From CAZWTD01 sp964637345 (GTDB lineage Bacteria; Patescibacteriota; Patescibacteriia; HK-STAS-PATE-3): 11,525 nt of DNA. The notes beneath the pieces were generated by a model that worked only from the letters and a program-made list of their open reading frames with translations, searched no databases and was not told the DNA's origin. The DNA is taken from positions 1 to 11,525 of the forward strand of contig CAZWTD010000025.1 of the NCBI GenBank assembly GCA_964637345.1, given 5' to 3'. Within the stretch, counting starts at the first letter, position 1, and each line of letters opens with the position of its first letter. Made by a program: the position numbers and the translations under genes. Below are positions 11,175-11,525 of the stretch, piece by piece.

Positions 11175-11525
11175 ATGTGGCGCCACATCGAGTACCTTTT
11201 CTTGGCAATCGCGCTGACCCTGTCGCCGGCCCTTCTCACGAGTTGTTCGGAGAAGTCGCCGACCGAAGGGGAATCAGCCCAGTTGCCTGGAGATCTCGAA
11301 CATTCGGCGTACCCCCAGGGGTACCCGCAGTATTCGTTCTCACTTCCTGTGCCGTGGATCTGTCAGTACGATCCGCCCGGTGATATGTGGAATACGAAGA
11401 ACTGCGGTCAGGCCTGTGGGGTGATGCTCGGCGGTTACTTCAACGGCGGTCAGGTTCAGCCTTGGGTCATCACGGCTGAGAATAGCTTCCTCGCGACCCG
11501 CTTCAACGATCCGCGCTACAACAAC
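11175..11525 (+). CDS. Second C39-like lipoprotein, partial (cut by window end)
   Basis: 117 codons are visible from ATG 11175, eight bases after AAGGAG; the 3' part is outside the window. The N-terminus is an ordinary Sec lipoprotein signal (hydrophobic run then LLTSC, Cys24) without twin arginines, unlike the paralogue at 527. After a Glu/Ser/Pro-rich linker the domain is very close to that paralogue: YPQYSFSLP, WICQYDPPGD, TKNCGQACGVMLGGYFN, PWVIT and RFNDPRYN are shared. The candidate nucleophile Cys is present; the His and Asp would lie beyond the edge. It has the same promoter and leader architecture as the first copy, so the whole module was duplicated, or both copies came from one source. 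Confidence 0.85.
   Translation, partial: MWRHIEYLFLAIALTLSPALLTSCSEKSPTEGESAQLPGDLEHSAYPQGYPQYSFSLPVPWICQYDPPGDMWNTKNCGQACGVMLGGYFNGGQVQPWVITAENSFLATRFNDPRYNN

Noticed and set aside
10868..11239. Minus-strand 123-residue frame across leader copy B
   Set aside because: It spans a gene end, a promoter and the conserved leader; no coding signs.
1..11525. Alternative genetic code with TGA as a sense codon
   Set aside because: TGA ends several well-defined genes at the expected place, and none of the recognised domains contains an in-frame TGA.

Overview
The window looks like a bacterial chromosome segment of moderate to high GC, with a more AT-rich stretch at about 1.2-4.2 kb. It has no rRNA, tRNA, CRISPR array or transposase that I can see. 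TGA is used as a normal stop (for example at the ends of the genes at 527-1207, 6560-6411 and 10373-10942), so the recoded-TGA lineages are excluded. Small single-membrane-span proteins of unknown role, mixed leaderless and Shine-Dalgarno genes, and dispersed 'GTCATCCCGA / TCCCGGACTTGATCCGGGA' palindromes would fit a Patescibacteria/CPR genome (perhaps Peregrinibacteria-like). That placement is a low-confidence inference; no marker gene is present.

Left part (1-1240): a terminator, the tail of a broken sensor histidine kinase, then a promoter and a long structured 5' leader that drives a Tat-type lipoprotein with a papain-like C39-family fold (527-1207). Next come three small membrane-anchored extracytoplasmic proteins (1273-3102); the last has a BsuPI-like domain. 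A PHP-domain phosphoesterase of the YciV/RNase AM type follows (3354-4223). The intergenic stretch after it holds two more scraps of histidine kinase C-terminus and several palindromes.

Middle (4429-6850): minus-strand genes. One is a small HExxH protein with an apparently leaderless promoter. The other group is a two-gene RiPP-like cassette: a 49-residue Cys-rich precursor (6560-6411, with the cysteines in its last 14 residues) followed by a radical SAM/SPASM maturase (6346-5069), with a 13-bp hairpin between them. A divergent intergenic region with an 18-bp perfect palindrome separates this cassette from a stand-alone receiver-domain protein (6848-7297).

Right part (7300-11525): a two-span mini-protein with its own promoter and terminator, a P2-type cation ATPase (7705-10371) coupled to a YjdF/DUF2238 membrane protein (10373-10942), and then a second copy of the promoter + structured leader + C39-like lipoprotein module. 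That second copy runs off the window edge.

The two most interesting items are (1) the structured leader shared by the two C39-like lipoprotein genes, where hairpins are preserved by compensatory changes, and (2) the compact Cys-rich-peptide/radical-SAM cassette.
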